Shown here: piece by piece, positions 1-7,299 of the stretch | Layout: the number at the start of each line of letters is the position of its first letter | How positions within the stretch are numbered: position 1 is the first letter of the stretch | DNA from: Streptomyces sp. D2-8 | Lineage (GTDB): Bacteria; Actinomycetota; Actinomycetes; Streptomycetales; Streptomycetaceae | NCBI RefSeq assembly: GCF_023184515.1 | Contig: NZ_JAAHBP010000025.1 | Location: forward strand, 100,732-164,731 | Direction: 5' to 3' | DNA length: 64,000 nucleotides | The notes under the pieces: generated by a model | Told to the model about the DNA's origin: nothing | The model's database searches: none | Seen by the model: only the letters and a program-made list of their open reading frames with translations | Made by a program: the position numbers and the translations under genes

Positions 1-1
1 G

Positions 2-490
2 CGCCCCTTCCTTGAACTCGACCGGCAGACCGCCCGCAAGGCCTGCATGGTCCAGTCCCTGCCCGTCTGGGACGACCCCCACAACGCCGACCCGGCCTAC
101 ACCCGCTCCCGGCTGCGCCACGAGGGCCTGCCCGCCCTGGAGAAGGCCCTCGGCAAAGGAGTCGTCGAGGCCCTCGCCCGTACGGCCCGGCTCTCCCGCG
201 ACGACGCCGACGCCCTCGACTCCTGGGCCGGCCAGGCCGAGGCCGCCGTCCGCGACGCCGCCGGCCTCCTGGAGTGCGCCAAGCTCTACGCCCTGCCGCC
301 CGCCGTACGCCGCCGCATCCTGCGCCGGGCCGCCATCGCGGCCGGTGCACCCGCCGGATCGCTGTTCGCCCGCCACATCGAGGAAGTCGACCGGCTGATC
401 ACCGGCTGGCGCGGTCAGGGAGCCATCAATCTCCCCGGCAGAGTCGTGGCCCAGCGGCAGGGTGGCAGACTGGTGATTCGGCAAGGCTGA
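2..490 (+). CDS. tilS: tRNA(Ile)-lysidine synthetase TilS, 3' part (5' end outside window)
   Basis: This is the C-terminal part of TilS, which uses ATP to convert the wobble cytidine of the CAU tRNA-Ile to lysidine. The reading frame is open from the first bases of the window, so the N-terminal ATPase domain with its PP-loop lies upstream. The visible part is the Arg/Ala/Leu-rich helical C-terminal domain seen in actinobacterial TilS, with the segment SLPVWDDPHNADPAYTRSRLR near the start. The neighbours support the call, because tilS-hpt-ftsH is a conserved order in actinobacteria. The stop lies 43 bp before hpt, so co-transcription is likely. Confidence 0.85.
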   Translation, partial: RPFLELDRQTARKACMVQSLPVWDDPHNADPAYTRSRLRHEGLPALEKALGKGVVEALARTARLSRDDADALDSWAGQAEAAVRDAAGLLECAKLYALPPAVRRRILRRAAIAAGAPAGSLFARHIEEVDRLITGWRGQGAINLPGRVVAQRQGGRLVIRQG

Positions 491-533
491 ACCACGACCC
501 CTCCCCGCAGCCGGCGGAGGGGCCGATCGGCCG

Positions 534-1112
534 GTGGGACGACCGAAAGTGATGCGGGTGGACGCGAAAGACATGGGTGCCGACCTCGAGAAGGTGCTCA
601 TCACCAAGGAAGAGATCGACGCCAAGCTGGCCGAGCTGGCCGCGAAGATCGACGCGGAGTACGCGGGCAAGGACCTGCTGATCGTCGGAGTCCTCAAGGG
701 CGCGGTGATGGTCATGGCCGACCTCGCCCGGGCGCTGTCCACCCCCGTCACCATGGACTGGATGGCCGTATCCTCGTACGGGGCGGGCACCCAGTCCTCC
801 GGTGTGGTGCGGATCCTCAAGGACCTCGACACCGACATCAAGGGCAAGCACGTCCTGATCGTCGAGGACATCATCGACTCCGGCCTGACCCTGTCCTGGC
901 TGCTCTCCAACCTCGGCTCGCGCGAGCCCGCCTCCCTCAAGGTGTGCACGCTGCTGCGCAAGCCCGAGGCCGCGAAGGTGGCCATCGACGTGGAATGGGT
1001 CGGCTTCGACATCCCCAACGAATTCGTCGTGGGCTACGGCCTCGACTACGCCGAGAAGTACCGCAACCTCCCGTTCGTCGGTACGCTCGCGCCCCACGTG
1101 TACGGCGGCTGA
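534..1112 (+). CDS. hpt: hypoxanthine phosphoribosyltransferase
   Basis: A purine-salvage enzyme that transfers the phosphoribosyl group of PRPP to hypoxanthine or guanine in the cytoplasm. The type I PRTase PRPP-binding loop is clear (HVLIVEDIIDSGLT, about residues 104-117 from this start), and LKGAVMVMADL is the usual early loop. The C-terminal VGYGLDYAEKYRNLPFVG segment is typical of HPRT. The GTG at 534 follows a GGAGG-like site at 516-520. The ATG at 552 (MRVDAKDMG) would give the more usual 186-residue length and is a real alternative. It is sandwiched between tilS and ftsH. Confidence 0.92.
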   Translation: MGRPKVMRVDAKDMGADLEKVLITKEEIDAKLAELAAKIDAEYAGKDLLIVGVLKGAVMVMADLARALSTPVTMDWMAVSSYGAGTQSSGVVRILKDLDTDIKGKHVLIVEDIIDSGLTLSWLLSNLGSREPASLKVCTLLRKPEAAKVAIDVEWVGFDIPNEFVVGYGLDYAEKYRNLPFVGTLAPHVYGG

Positions 1113-1298
1113 CATTCCGGCCGGAGTGCCGTCACGGTGATCGGGAACCCCAGCGGGCTTCCCGCCGTTGGAGCAGGCGTAGGCGGATCGCCAGCTGTCC
1201 CACGCGGCTTCGGGTAACAATGCTGGGGTACCGTCCGAAGAACAGTCTTTATCAAACTCACTATGGCAGGAGGGACGGGGCGGCACCGCTCCGTATGG

Positions 1299-3338
1299 AT
1301 GGACGTGAAGCGATACTTCCGTGGGCCGGTCATGTGGATCGTGCTGGCCGTCCTTGCCGTGGTCGTGTTGATGCAGGTCGTCGGCTCGTCCGGCGGCTAC
1401 AAGACGGTGGACACCGGCCAGGTCGTCCAGGCGATCAACCAGAACAAGGTGGAGTCGGCCAAGCTGACCACCGGTGACGAGTCGACCATCAAGGTCACTC
1501 TCAAGGACGGCGTAAAGGTCGAGGACAGCTCGAAGATCCAGGCGAGCTACATCGGCGACCAGGGCGTCGACCTCGCCAATACGCTGCAGAACAAGTACCA
1601 GGACAAGCAGATCCCGGACGGCTACACGGTCTCGCCGTCCAAGCAGAACCCGTTCGTCGGCATCCTGCTCTCCCTGCTGCCCTTCGTGCTGATCGTGGTC
1701 GTGTTCCTGTTCCTGATGAATCAGATGCAGGGCGGCGGCTCCCGGGTCATGAACTTCGGGAAGTCCAAGGCGAAGCTCATCACCAAGGACACCCCCAAGA
1801 CGACCTTCTCCGACGTCGCCGGATCCGATGAGGCCGTCGAGGAGCTCCACGAGATCAAGGAGTTCCTCCAGGAGCCGGCCAAGTTCCAGGCCGTCGGCGC
1901 CAAGATCCCCAAGGGCGTCCTGCTCTACGGGCCTCCCGGCACCGGCAAGACCCTGCTCGCGCGTGCCGTCGCGGGCGAGGCGGGCGTCCCCTTCTACTCG
2001 ATCTCCGGTTCCGACTTCGTCGAGATGTTCGTCGGTGTCGGTGCCTCCCGAGTCCGAGACCTGTTCGAGCAGGCCAAGGCGAACGCCCCGGCGATCGTCT
2101 TCGTCGACGAGATCGACGCGGTCGGCCGCCACCGCGGCGCCGGCCTCGGCGGCGGTCACGACGAGCGCGAGCAGACTCTGAACCAGCTCCTCGTCGAGAT
2201 GGACGGCTTCGACGTCAAGGGCGGCGTGATCCTCATCGCCGCGACGAACCGGCCCGACATCCTCGACCCGGCGCTGCTGCGCCCCGGCCGTTTCGACCGG
2301 CAGATCGCGGTCGACCGCCCGGACATGCAGGGCCGTCTGGAGATCCTCAAGGTCCACCAGAAGGGCAAGCCGGTCGCGCCCGACGTCGACCTGTCGGCCA
2401 TGGCCCGCCGTACGCCCGGCATGACGGGTGCCGATCTGGCCAACGTGCTGAACGAGGCCGCCCTGCTGACGGCCCGCAGCGACAAGAAGCTGATCGACAA
2501 CCACATGCTCGACGAGGCGATCGACCGTGTGGTCGCGGGCCCGCAGAAGCGGACCCGGATCATGTCGGACAAGGAGAAGAAGATCACCGCGTACCACGAG
2601 GGCGGTCACGCCCTGGTCGCGGCGGCCTCACCGAACTCCGATCCCGTCCACAAGATCACGATCCTGTCGAGAGGCCGTGCCCTCGGCTACACGATGGTGC
2701 TGCCGGACGAGGACAAGTACTCGACCACGCGCAACGAGATGCTGGACCAGCTGGCCTACATGCTGGGCGGCCGCGCGGCCGAGGAGCTCGTCTTCCACGA
2801 CCCGACCACGGGTGCCGCCAACGACATCGAGAAGGCCACGGGCCTGGCCCGCGCGATGGTCACGCAGTACGGCATGACCGAGCGGCTCGGCGCGATCAAG
2901 TTCGGTGGCGACAACACCGAGCCGTTCCTCGGCCGTGAGATGTCTCACCAGCGCGACTACTCGGAAGAGGTCGCCGCGCTCGTGGACGAAGAGGTCAAGA
3001 AGCTCATCGAGACCGCGCACAACGAGGCCTGGGAGATCCTGGTCGAGAACCGCGACGTCCTCGACAACCTGGTGCTGCAGCTGCTGGAGAGGGAGACGCT
3101 GGGCAAGGAGGAGATCGCCGAGATCTTCGCGCCGATCGTCAAGCGCCCGCCCAGGCCCGCCTGGACCGGCTCCTCCCGCCGTACGCCGTCCACCCGCCCG
3201 CCGGTCCTCTCCCCCAAGGAGCTGGCGCTGACGAACGGGGCGAACGGCGCGACGCCGGCCATCTCCACCGTGAAGAGCACCGCGGCGGAGCCCGCCGCGG
3301 CGCCCGAGCGGACACCGGAGGACCGCCCCGAGAGCTGA
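1299..3338 (+). CDS. ftsH: ATP-dependent zinc metalloprotease FtsH
   Basis: A membrane-anchored AAA+ protease that degrades misassembled membrane proteins and some regulators. From the ATG at 1299 (MDVKRYFRG) there are two membrane segments (about residues 10-30 and 120-141) around a short extracytoplasmic loop. These are followed by Walker A GPPGTGKT (about 211-218), Walker B VFVDEIDAVG, the second region of homology ending in ATNRPDILDPALLRPGRFDR, and the zinc site HEGGH (about 433-437). The tail is Pro/Ala-rich. No Shine-Dalgarno site decides the start. An in-frame ATG at 1263 would add 12 residues, but the 1299 start agrees with family members I remember. It has its own 150-bp upstream gap and a strong terminator behind it. 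Confidence 0.95.
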   Translation: MDVKRYFRGPVMWIVLAVLAVVVLMQVVGSSGGYKTVDTGQVVQAINQNKVESAKLTTGDESTIKVTLKDGVKVEDSSKIQASYIGDQGVDLANTLQNKYQDKQIPDGYTVSPSKQNPFVGILLSLLPFVLIVVVFLFLMNQMQGGGSRVMNFGKSKAKLITKDTPKTTFSDVAGSDEAVEELHEIKEFLQEPAKFQAVGAKIPKGVLLYGPPGTGKTLLARAVAGEAGVPFYSISGSDFVEMFVGVGASRVRDLFEQAKANAPAIVFVDEIDAVGRHRGAGLGGGHDEREQTLNQLLVEMDGFDVKGGVILIAATNRPDILDPALLRPGRFDRQIAVDRPDMQGRLEILKVHQKGKPVAPDVDLSAMARRTPGMTGADLANVLNEAALLTARSDKKLIDNHMLDEAIDRVVAGPQKRTRIMSDKEKKITAYHEGGHALVAAASPNSDPVHKITILSRGRALGYTMVLPDEDKYSTTRNEMLDQLAYMLGGRAAEELVFHDPTTGAANDIEKATGLARAMVTQYGMTERLGAIKFGGDNTEPFLGREMSHQRDYSEEVAALVDEEVKKLIETAHNEAWEILVENRDVLDNLVLQLLERETLGKEEIAEIFAPIVKRPPRPAWTGSSRRTPSTRPPVLSPKELALTNGANGATPAISTVKSTAAEPAAAPERTPEDRPES

Positions 3339-3376
3339 TCTGAGCTCTCCCGGCGGCCCCAGCCCCCGGAATGGAT

Positions 3377-3415
3377 GCCGCGCCCCCCAGGTTTTAGCCT
3401 GGGGGGCGCGGCTTT
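3377..3415 (+). terminator. intrinsic terminator after ftsH
   Basis: A perfect 15-bp GC-rich stem (left arm 3377-3391, right arm 3398-3412) with loop TTTTAG is followed by TTT. It separates ftsH from folE. Confidence 0.8.
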
Positions 3416-3465
3416 CCGCCATTTCCGCAGGCCGCCCCGTGAAGGACACAGGAACGAGGCACCAG

Positions 3466-4071
3466 ATGACCGACCCCGTGACGCTGGACGGCGACGGCCA
3501 GATCGGCGAGTTCGACGAGAAGCGCGCCGAGAACGCCGTACGCGAACTGCTGATCGCGGTCGGCGAGGACCCGGACCGTGAGGGTCTCCGGGAGACGCCG
3601 GCGCGGGTGGCGCGGGCGTACAAGGAGATATTCGCGGGGTTGTGGCAGCAGCCGGAGGACGTGCTGACGACGACGTTCGACATCGGGCACGACGAGATGG
3701 TGCTCGTGAAGGACATCGAGGTCTACAGCACATGTGAGCACCATCTCGTACCATTCCGGGGCGTAGCGCACGTCGGGTACATCCCGGCCACCAGCGGCAA
3801 GATCACCGGGCTGTCCAAGCTGGCCCGGCTCGTGGACGTCTACGCCCGGCGCCCGCAGGTGCAGGAACGACTCACCACGCAGATCGCGGACTCGCTGATG
3901 GAGATTCTGGAGCCGCGCGGCGTCATCGTGGTCGTGGAGTGCGAGCACATGTGCATGTCGATGCGCGGGATCCGCAAGCCCGGTGCGAAGACGCTGACGT
4001 CGGCCGTGCGGGGGCAGCTGCGGGACGCGGCGACGCGGAACGAGGCGATGAGCCTCATCATGGCGCGCTGA
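3466..4071 (+). CDS. folE: GTP cyclohydrolase I (FolE)
   Basis: Converts GTP to 7,8-dihydroneopterin triphosphate, the first step of folate synthesis. The 201-residue protein has the zinc-binding CEHHLVPF motif and the second conserved Cys segment VVVECEHMCMSMRG, plus the typical EDPDREGLRETPARVARAY and KITGLSKLARLVDVYARRPQVQERLT blocks. The start at 3466 (MTDPVTLDG) is preceded by GAGG at 3456-3459. A frame-open GTG at 3439 lacks a site. The rest of the folate pathway lies immediately downstream but on the opposite strand, with only 9 bp between the convergent stop codons and no terminator visible. Confidence 0.96.
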   Translation: MTDPVTLDGDGQIGEFDEKRAENAVRELLIAVGEDPDREGLRETPARVARAYKEIFAGLWQQPEDVLTTTFDIGHDEMVLVKDIEVYSTCEHHLVPFRGVAHVGYIPATSGKITGLSKLARLVDVYARRPQVQERLTTQIADSLMEILEPRGVIVVVECEHMCMSMRGIRKPGAKTLTSAVRGQLRDAATRNEAMSLIMAR

Positions 4072-4080
4072 CGCCGGGCG

Positions 4081-4569
4081 TCACGTGGTCGGAGCCGTCC
4101 CCGTGCCGTCGTTCTCGTCGTCCTCCGGGAGCTTGCAGACGCGCTCCAGGAAGATGGCGGCCGCTATGACGGCGATGCCCGCGAGGACGGAGAAGCCCGC
4201 GTAGATGGCCTGGTCGCGGCGGGCGGGGACGTCGAGGGACTCCAGAAGGAAGACGCCGGTGCCGCCGTACATGCCGGCGACCAGGGCGGCGACCAGGGCG
4301 CTGGCGTGGCCGAAGACGACCGCGCGGGCCGCCATGAGGGGGTCGACGCCCTTGGCCTCGGGGAGGCGCTCGCGCTGGGCCTTGAGACGGGCGCGGATCG
4401 AGAGCGCCGTGGCCAGCAGGACCACGGCGATCACGGCCAGGACGATGGGGGCGGCCAGGGGGACGCTCGGGAGCGTTCCGACCGAGTTCCACAGGCGGGC
4501 GCCCGCCCAGGACAGGACGCCGGCCACGACGAAGACGCCGGCCAGCACCCTGATACGCAGCTCTCTCAC
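4081..4569 (-). CDS. DUF3180 family membrane protein
   Basis: A 162-residue protein with four predicted hydrophobic helices (LAGVFVVAGVLSWAG, PIVLAVIAVVLLATAL, ASALVAALVAGMYGG, AGFSVLAGIAVIAAAIFL) and an acidic C-terminus. This matches the DUF3180 family that sits at the end of actinobacterial folate operons. Its function is unknown. The GTG start at 4569 has an AAGGGA site upstream. It is the last gene of the leftward folP-folB-folK unit, 59 bp after folK. Confidence 0.85.
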   Translation of the reverse strand: MRELRIRVLAGVFVVAGVLSWAGARLWNSVGTLPSVPLAAPIVLAVIAVVLLATALSIRARLKAQRERLPEAKGVDPLMAARAVVFGHASALVAALVAGMYGGTGVFLLESLDVPARRDQAIYAGFSVLAGIAVIAAAIFLERVCKLPEDDENDGTGTAPTT

Positions 4570-4628
4570 GGTGTCCCTTCGGTTCCCCCGGCTTCCGGCC
4601 CGGTTCGCGGCCGTCTTGACCTTAACGG

Positions 4629-5240
4629 CTACTCGGGCAGCCGGAGTTCCAGGTCCTTGCGGGGCGCCACCCCGTCCCGGGTGACGGTGTCGAGGAGACC
4701 GGCGACGGGACCGCGGCCGGGCAGCTGCGCCCCGGGGTCCAGGTCGTGCCAGGGGGCCAGGACGAAGGCGCGTTCGTGGGCGCGGGGGTGGGGGAGGGTG
4801 AGCTGCGGGTCGTCGGAGACGACATCGGCGTAGGAGACGATGTCGACGTCGAGGGTGCGGGGGCCCCAGTGCTCGTCCCGGACGCGGTGGAAGGCCTCCT
4901 CGACCGCGTGCGCGCGCTCCAGGAGCGAGGACGGCGGGAGGGTGGTCTTGAGGACCACGACGGCGTTGAAGTAGGCGGGCTGGCTGCCGGGGTCCACACC
5001 CCAGGGTTCGGTTTCGTAGACCGGGGAGACGCCCTTGATGCGGAGGCCGGGCGTGTCCCCGAGGGCGTCGACGGCTCCCTGGAGGGTCTCCAGGCGGTTG
5101 CCGAGGTTGGACCCGAGAGCGACCACGGCCCATTTGGGGTTGGACAGGGTCGTGTCGGCGGCGTCGACCTTCTCGACGACGGAGGCGGGTACCGGCTGAA
5201 CGGTCGGGTCGCTGGGACCCTTGATGAAGGGCGCGGTCAT
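4629..5240 (-). CDS. folK: 2-amino-4-hydroxy-6-hydroxymethyldihydropteridine diphosphokinase
   Basis: HPPK transfers pyrophosphate from ATP to 6-hydroxymethyl-dihydropterin. Conserved features are ALGSNLGNRLETLQGAVDAL near residue 40, SPVYETEPWG, PAYFNAVV, and the catalytic block RDEHWGPRTLDVDIVSY followed by LPHPRAHERAFVLAPW. It has an N-terminal extension of about 35 residues before the ALGSN core, as often in Streptomyces. Its ATG overlaps the folB stop (ATGA), indicating translational coupling. Confidence 0.95.
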   Translation of the reverse strand: MTAPFIKGPSDPTVQPVPASVVEKVDAADTTLSNPKWAVVALGSNLGNRLETLQGAVDALGDTPGLRIKGVSPVYETEPWGVDPGSQPAYFNAVVVLKTTLPPSSLLERAHAVEEAFHRVRDEHWGPRTLDVDIVSYADVVSDDPQLTLPHPRAHERAFVLAPWHDLDPGAQLPGRGPVAGLLDTVTRDGVAPRKDLELRLPE

Positions 5241-5596
5241 GCTCGGCTCCGGGTGATGGTGACGGTCACGTCGTCGAAGGGGACGGTGATCGGGGCGTCC
5301 GGTTTGTGGACGCAGACCTCGACCTCCTGTACTCCCTCGTGCTTCAGACAGACCTGGGCGATGCGCTCGGCGAGCGTCTCGATGAGGTCGACGGGCTCGC
5401 CCTGGACGACGGCCACGACCTCCTCCGCCACGATGCCGTAGTGCACGGTCTTCGCCAGGTCGTCGTCGGCCGCGGCCGGTCGGGTGTCCAGGCCGAGGAC
5501 GAGGTCCACGATGAAGGTCTGGCCCTCTTCGCGTTCCTCGGGGAACACGCCGTGGTGCCCGCGGGCCTTCAGGCCGCGCAGCGCGACACGATCCAC
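5237..5596 (-). CDS. folB: dihydroneopterin aldolase
   Basis: FolB cleaves 7,8-dihydroneopterin to 6-hydroxymethyl-dihydropterin and glycolaldehyde. The 119-residue protein has GLKARGHHGVFPEERE, the YGIVAEEV block and the ETLAERIAQVCL helix typical of the family. The GTG at 5596 was chosen because AGGAG (5605-5609 on the minus strand) sits 8 nt before it. The earlier in-frame GTG at 5605 overlaps that site and cannot use it. It overlaps folK by 4 bp. Confidence 0.93.
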   Translation of the reverse strand: MDRVALRGLKARGHHGVFPEEREEGQTFIVDLVLGLDTRPAAADDDLAKTVHYGIVAEEVVAVVQGEPVDLIETLAERIAQVCLKHEGVQEVEVCVHKPDAPITVPFDDVTVTITRSRA

Positions 5597-5833
5597 GCGA
5601 ATCACTCCTGCAATCGTCGGTCAGGGCCGGGCGGTGCCGTGTGCGGTCGGCACACCGGCCTCAGTCGAATCTACCTGCGCGCACGGACGGGGCCGGGCCA
5701 CGGGGGTGGAGGCTCTGGCCGGGCCCGGCAGGATTCATCCAGCGTTTCCCCTGGGGAACCCGTCGGTGCACAGGTAGGTAGCCGCCCCTACCCGGGCGTC
5801 CGTGATTCCAACCACGTCCTGGCGCCTACCCAC

Positions 5834-6340
5834 TCAGGCGGGGGTGTCGTCCTGCTCGTCCTCGCCGGTTTCGGCCAGGACGGGGGAAGCGTGGTGCGAC
5901 CAGAGTTTCCACCCCTGGGGCGTGCGCCGGAACACGTTGGTGGCGACCACGAGCTGCCCGACGAGCGGGCCGAGCTCCTCGCCGGCGCCCTCGGGTGCGG
6001 GGCCGCCGCTGAGGATGTTCTCCGTGCAGGTCACCAGGGCGGTGTCGCCGGTGACCGAGACGTGCACATCGGTCAGGAAGAACTGGATGTAGTCGGTGTT
6101 CGCCATGATCAGCGCGTACGACCTGAGGACCTCGCCGCGGCCGGTCAGCACGGGCCAGCCGGGGTGCACGCAGGAGACCACGCCGGTGTCGGCAGGGTCG
6201 TGGTAGGACTCGTCGACGCCCAGGTCGGCGGGGGTCAGCCAGAGCGACGCCAGTTCCTCGAAGTCGCCCTGCTCCAGCGCCTCGTAGAAGGCGGTGTTGG
6301 CGGCCTCGACCTGCTCGACGTCGGTGTGCGGGGCGCTCAC
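5834..6340 (-). CDS. NTF2-like / SnoaL-fold protein in the folate operon
   Basis: A 168-residue protein of the nuclear transport factor 2-like fold. It has an N-terminal helix VEAANTAFYEALEQGDFEELASLWL, a central GRGEVLRSYALIMANT and late beta strands GDTALVTCTENIL and GQLVVATNVFRRTPQGWKLWSHHASPV. Such small alpha+beta barrels can be enzymes or binding proteins, and no catalytic residue can be assigned here. The GTG start overlaps the folP stop (GTGA), so it is translationally coupled to folP. The position suggests an ancillary role in folate metabolism, but this is only inference. Confidence 0.8.
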   Translation of the reverse strand: MSAPHTDVEQVEAANTAFYEALEQGDFEELASLWLTPADLGVDESYHDPADTGVVSCVHPGWPVLTGRGEVLRSYALIMANTDYIQFFLTDVHVSVTGDTALVTCTENILSGGPAPEGAGEELGPLVGQLVVATNVFRRTPQGWKLWSHHASPVLAETGEDEQDDTPA

Positions 6341-7227
6341 CGGGTTCCTTCTGCGCCGGTGCCCGTTGTGCGCGCTCCCGCGATGGCGCGGGCGACCCTG
6401 ACGGCGTCGGCCGTGGCGCGTACCTCGTGGACGCGGACCGCCCATGCGCCGGCGTGCGCCGCGAGGGCGGAGACGGCGGCGGTGGCCGCGTCGCGTTCGC
6501 GGGCGGGCGGTGGGGGGCCGTCGGGACCGGCGAGGACCCGGCCGAGGAAGCGTTTGCGGGAGGCGGCGACGAGCAGCGGGTGGCCGAGGTCGAGGACCCG
6601 GTCGAGGCCCGCGAGGAGGGCGAGGTCGTGCTCGGCGTCCTTGGAGAAGCCGAGGCCGGGGTCGACGATGACGCGGTCGGGGGCGATGCCGCCGGCCAGG
6701 ACGGCCTCCACGCGCGCGTGCAGTTCGTCGACGACTTCGGCGACGACGTCGGCGTACTCGCCCCTGACGTTGCCGCCCTGGAGGAAGCCGCGCCAGTGCA
6801 TGACGACGAAGGGGGCCCCGGCGTCGGCGACGGCCGGGATCATGCGGGGGTCGGCGAGGCCGCCGCTGACGTCGTTGACGAGGGCGGCACCGGCCGCGAG
6901 GGCCCGTTCGGCGACGCGGGCGCGCATGGTGTCGACGGAGACGGTGACGCCTTCGGAGGCCAGGCCGCGGACGACGGGGAGGACGCGGCGCAGTTCCTCG
7001 TCCTCGTCGACCCGGGTGGCGCCGGGGCGGGTGGACTCGCCGCCCACGTCGACGAGGTCCGCGCCCTCGGTGACCAGGTCGAGGCCCCGTTTGACGGCGG
7101 CCGTGGTGTCGAAGAAGCGGCCGCCGTCGGAGAAGGAGTCGGGGGTGACGTTCACGACTCCCATGACCGCGCAGCGGTCCCATTCCGGTAGGCCCGCCAC
7201 GCGCCCGCGTCCGCTCTGGTTGCTCAT
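6337..7227 (-). CDS. folP: dihydropteroate synthase
   Basis: FolP condenses hydroxymethyl-dihydropterin pyrophosphate with p-aminobenzoate and is the sulfonamide target. The TIM-barrel signatures are complete: VMGVVNVTPDSFSDGGRF, ADLVDVGGESTRPGA, VSVDTMRARVAERAL, LVNDVSGG, PFVVMHW, IVDPGLGFSKDAEHDLALL and the ASRKRFLGRVL loop. The final conserved block VRVHEVRATADAVRVARAI matches RVHDV in other species. It is the first gene of the leftward folate operon. The 72-bp gap to the mprF-like stop upstream shows no obvious terminator. Confidence 0.96.
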   Translation of the reverse strand: MSNQSGRGRVAGLPEWDRCAVMGVVNVTPDSFSDGGRFFDTTAAVKRGLDLVTEGADLVDVGGESTRPGATRVDEDEELRRVLPVVRGLASEGVTVSVDTMRARVAERALAAGAALVNDVSGGLADPRMIPAVADAGAPFVVMHWRGFLQGGNVRGEYADVVAEVVDELHARVEAVLAGGIAPDRVIVDPGLGFSKDAEHDLALLAGLDRVLDLGHPLLVAASRKRFLGRVLAGPDGPPPPARERDAATAAVSALAAHAGAWAVRVHEVRATADAVRVARAIAGARTTGTGAEGTR

Positions 7228-7299
7228 ATGTTCAGCGTAGGCCCCGGCGGGGGCCGTCAGGCGCTGCGGCCCGGGCGACGGCCCCGCGCGGGGGCCGGG

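Noticed and set aside
426..2609. 727-codon minus-strand frame opposite hpt and ftsH
   Set aside because: It is the antisense shadow of well-recognised genes in GC-rich DNA, and its composition (Val/Asp/Leu/Gly/Arg runs) is not protein-like.
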